A DNA stretch of 64,000 bases, taken from the NCBI GenBank assembly GCA_963829835.1, contig CAWHKC010000004.1:1-64000 (forward strand), given 5' to 3'. The position numbers and the translations under genes are program-made. Shown in pieces: positions 62,432 through 64,000 of the stretch (its first letter is position 1; every line of letters begins with the position of its first letter). Under the pieces are notes generated by a model. It was not told the DNA's origin and did no database searches. It saw only the letters and a list, made by a program, of their open reading frames with translations. Origin of the DNA: Berkiella sp963829835 (GTDB taxonomy: Bacteria; Pseudomonadota; Gammaproteobacteria; Berkiellales; Berkiellaceae).

Positions 62432-64000
62432 CTATGACAACCATCTATCGAGGTTGTTTTTTTGTTCATGCGTTAAATTCTCTTTTATCGTAATCTGAGC
62501 GGTATCTTGCGCAGGCGCCTTTAAAGTCACTTTTTTCTCAGTTAGCACATCTTGTCTGAAAACATGCACACTTATCTGTTGGCCGACCTTTAAGCGTTTT
62601 GCTATTTTATCAAATGATTCAGCATCTGTTCGTATGCCATCAATAGCAACCAATTCATCTTGCGCTGAAATGCCTGCTAACATGGCCGCGCTATCATCTA
62701 AAACGCCAGAGACGATGAGCCGACTTTGATTTTTGCTAAAGGTACATCCAAAGTAACCCTGTTTAAAGGCATCATTCTCAAGTGACGGCTGGGTGATCTT
62801 TTTACCACCGATATCTTCACTGCTTTGAGCTTGACGTAAAGTTAACTGTAAACCAAAAGGTTCTAATAACGGTTGCAGCGGAATATCTTGCGTTGTATAC
62901 AACGCAAGATGTATTAACTGTTTGATTTTTTCGTCCCCTGATAATGCTATCATTTCTTCAATTAAACCCTCTGGTACCCCAATATTTTTTTCGCCAAATT
63001 CGCTCCACAACATGCGCATAATACTATCCAGAGATGTTTTATGTTGGGTTTGGTTTCTAAGGGCTAGATCAAAAGCTAATGCAACGATGGTTCCTTTTAA
63101 ATAATAACTCACTCCTGCATTGTTTGAATTCTCATTTGGAATATAAAATTTAGTCCAAGCATCAAAACTAGATTCTGTTAGGGTTTGTTTTTTTCGACCT
63201 GGGTTACGCAATACTTTGGTTAATGTTTGCGCGACTAAATCTAAATATTGTTCAATAGTAATAACTTTTGCTCGAAGTAAAGCTAATTCATCATAATAGG
63301 AAGTGATACCTTCAAAAGCCCATAATTGCTTGGTGTAACATTTTTGATTTAAGTTGTAAGGTGCAAAAGCCAACGGTTTTATCCGCTTCACATTCCAAGC
63401 ATGGAAATATTCATGGCTAAATAGGGCCAGTAAATTAATATAATTACGGCTCATACTGGCATCATTTAATATCGGCAGCGCATCTCGTTGTGCAATTAAT
63501 GCGGTACTGGATCGATGCTCTAAGCCTCCATAGCCATCTTTTAATACGGTTAAGAGAAAAAGATAGCGTTCAAAAGGCGCTTTATTAAATAGCTCAATAT
63601 GCGCTTGGCAAATTTTGCTAACATCCTTGGCTAGACGGTTTAAGTCTCCATCATGTTTTCCGGATACCACAATGGTATGAGGCACATTGGCAACAATAAA
63701 TTCAACAACATCAAAATTGCCGATTTCTACTGGATGATCAATAAGTTCATCATAGGTAGATGCAATATAACTGCCATAACCCCAAGCTTTCGCATCCTCT
63801 CTTGTTAACGTTGTGGCTACTCGCCATTGTGAGGCTGCTGCACAATTGGGCGGCACAATAGTGACTTTACAGGCAGAAGATTCTTGTCCAACGACTTGCA
63901 AAAATAAACTACACGGATTAAAAAAAGCATGCGTTTCATCTAAATGGGCGCCTCTGACAGAGAGATCCCAAGCATACACCGTATATTTTAAAGTGATGGG
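62432..64000 (-). CDS. M61-family glycyl aminopeptidase with PDZ domain, 5' end outside window
   Basis: The frame is open through the right edge (523 codons), so the N-terminus is missing; GTG 63979 is internal. The zinc site is HEYFH in LFSHEYFHAWNVKRIKP, with the third ligand Glu in WAFEGITSYYDEL, both family standards. A PDZ domain (about residues 400-490 of the part seen) contains GVLDDSAAMLAGISAQDELVAI. Family members have about 590 residues. They remove N-terminal Gly or Ala from peptides and are usually cytosolic or periplasmic. It precedes hrpA on the same strand and may be co-transcribed. Confidence 0.92.
   Translation of the reverse strand, partial: PITLKYTVYAWDLSVRGAHLDETHAFFNPCSLFLQVVGQESSACKVTIVPPNCAAASQWRVATTLTREDAKAWGYGSYIASTYDELIDHPVEIGNFDVVEFIVANVPHTIVVSGKHDGDLNRLAKDVSKICQAHIELFNKAPFERYLFLLTVLKDGYGGLEHRSSTALIAQRDALPILNDASMSRNYINLLALFSHEYFHAWNVKRIKPLAFAPYNLNQKCYTKQLWAFEGITSYYDELALLRAKVITIEQYLDLVAQTLTKVLRNPGRKKQTLTESSFDAWTKFYIPNENSNNAGVSYYLKGTIVALAFDLALRNQTQHKTSLDSIMRMLWSEFGEKNIGVPEGLIEEMIALSGDEKIKQLIHLALYTTQDIPLQPLLEPFGLQLTLRQAQSSEDIGGKKITQPSLENDAFKQGYFGCTFSKNQSRLIVSGVLDDSAAMLAGISAQDELVAIDGIRTDAESFDKIAKRLKVGQQISVHVFRQDVLTEKKVTLKAPAQDTAQITIKENLTHEQKNNLDRWLS

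Overview
This window looks like a chromosomal segment of a low-GC, host-associated gammaproteobacterium of the order Legionellales. A Coxiellaceae or Berkiella-type intracellular bacterium is my best guess. The inference rests on the mixture of effector-like eukaryotic-style proteins (ankyrin-like solenoids, kinase-like folds, a Fic protein, a TIKI/ChaN-like protein, basic nuclear-signal-like tails) with ordinary gammaproteobacterial genes (gltX, hrpA, mlaA, an M61 peptidase, a Lap/Lss-type secretion locus). Species identity is not proven by the sequence.

Bases 1 to about 29000 are an accessory region. It holds an ankyrin-like gene cut by the left edge, a tandem kinase/pseudokinase gene broken by two frameshifts, many hypothetical genes, two paralogous gene pairs, an IS66-type element with unusually convergent genes, a predicted C/H/D cysteine-protease-like protein, a coiled-coil/leucine-zipper protein, a DCC thiol-disulfide protein, and an ankyrin plus TIKI/ChaN-like protein. 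It ends with a Fic gene cut by a complete IS3-family element. Removing that element and one copy of its 3-bp target duplication restores an in-frame protein of about 500 residues with an AbiEi-like N-terminus. Upstream of this gene lie five 30-bp direct repeats. At least five, probably six, genes here are interrupted by single-base changes in homopolymer runs. I saw none in the 29-64 kb half.

The boundary lies near 29 kb, where tRNA-Glu(UUC) and tRNA-Ala(GGC) sit next to gltX.

Bases 29500 to 64000 are mostly housekeeping and envelope genes: gltX, a LysE/RhtB exporter, a PAP2 phosphatase, one effector-like kinase-fold protein with an SPKK/NLS-like tail, a C39-peptidase ABC exporter with its HlyD partner, and an MFS transporter. 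A large minus-strand locus for regulated type I secretion of a surface adhesin follows. It contains an RR-PP2C phosphatase, a STAS protein, LapB-, LapC-, LuxR-, LapE/TolC-, LapG- and LapD-like genes. In the Lap model c-di-GMP bound by LapD holds the LapG protease, so the adhesin stays on the surface. The adhesin gene itself is not in this window. After it come an alginate-export-type porin, MlaA with a long charged tail, a phosphate-selective-type porin, a 1375-residue membrane protein of unknown function, HrpA helicase and an M61 peptidase cut by the right edge.
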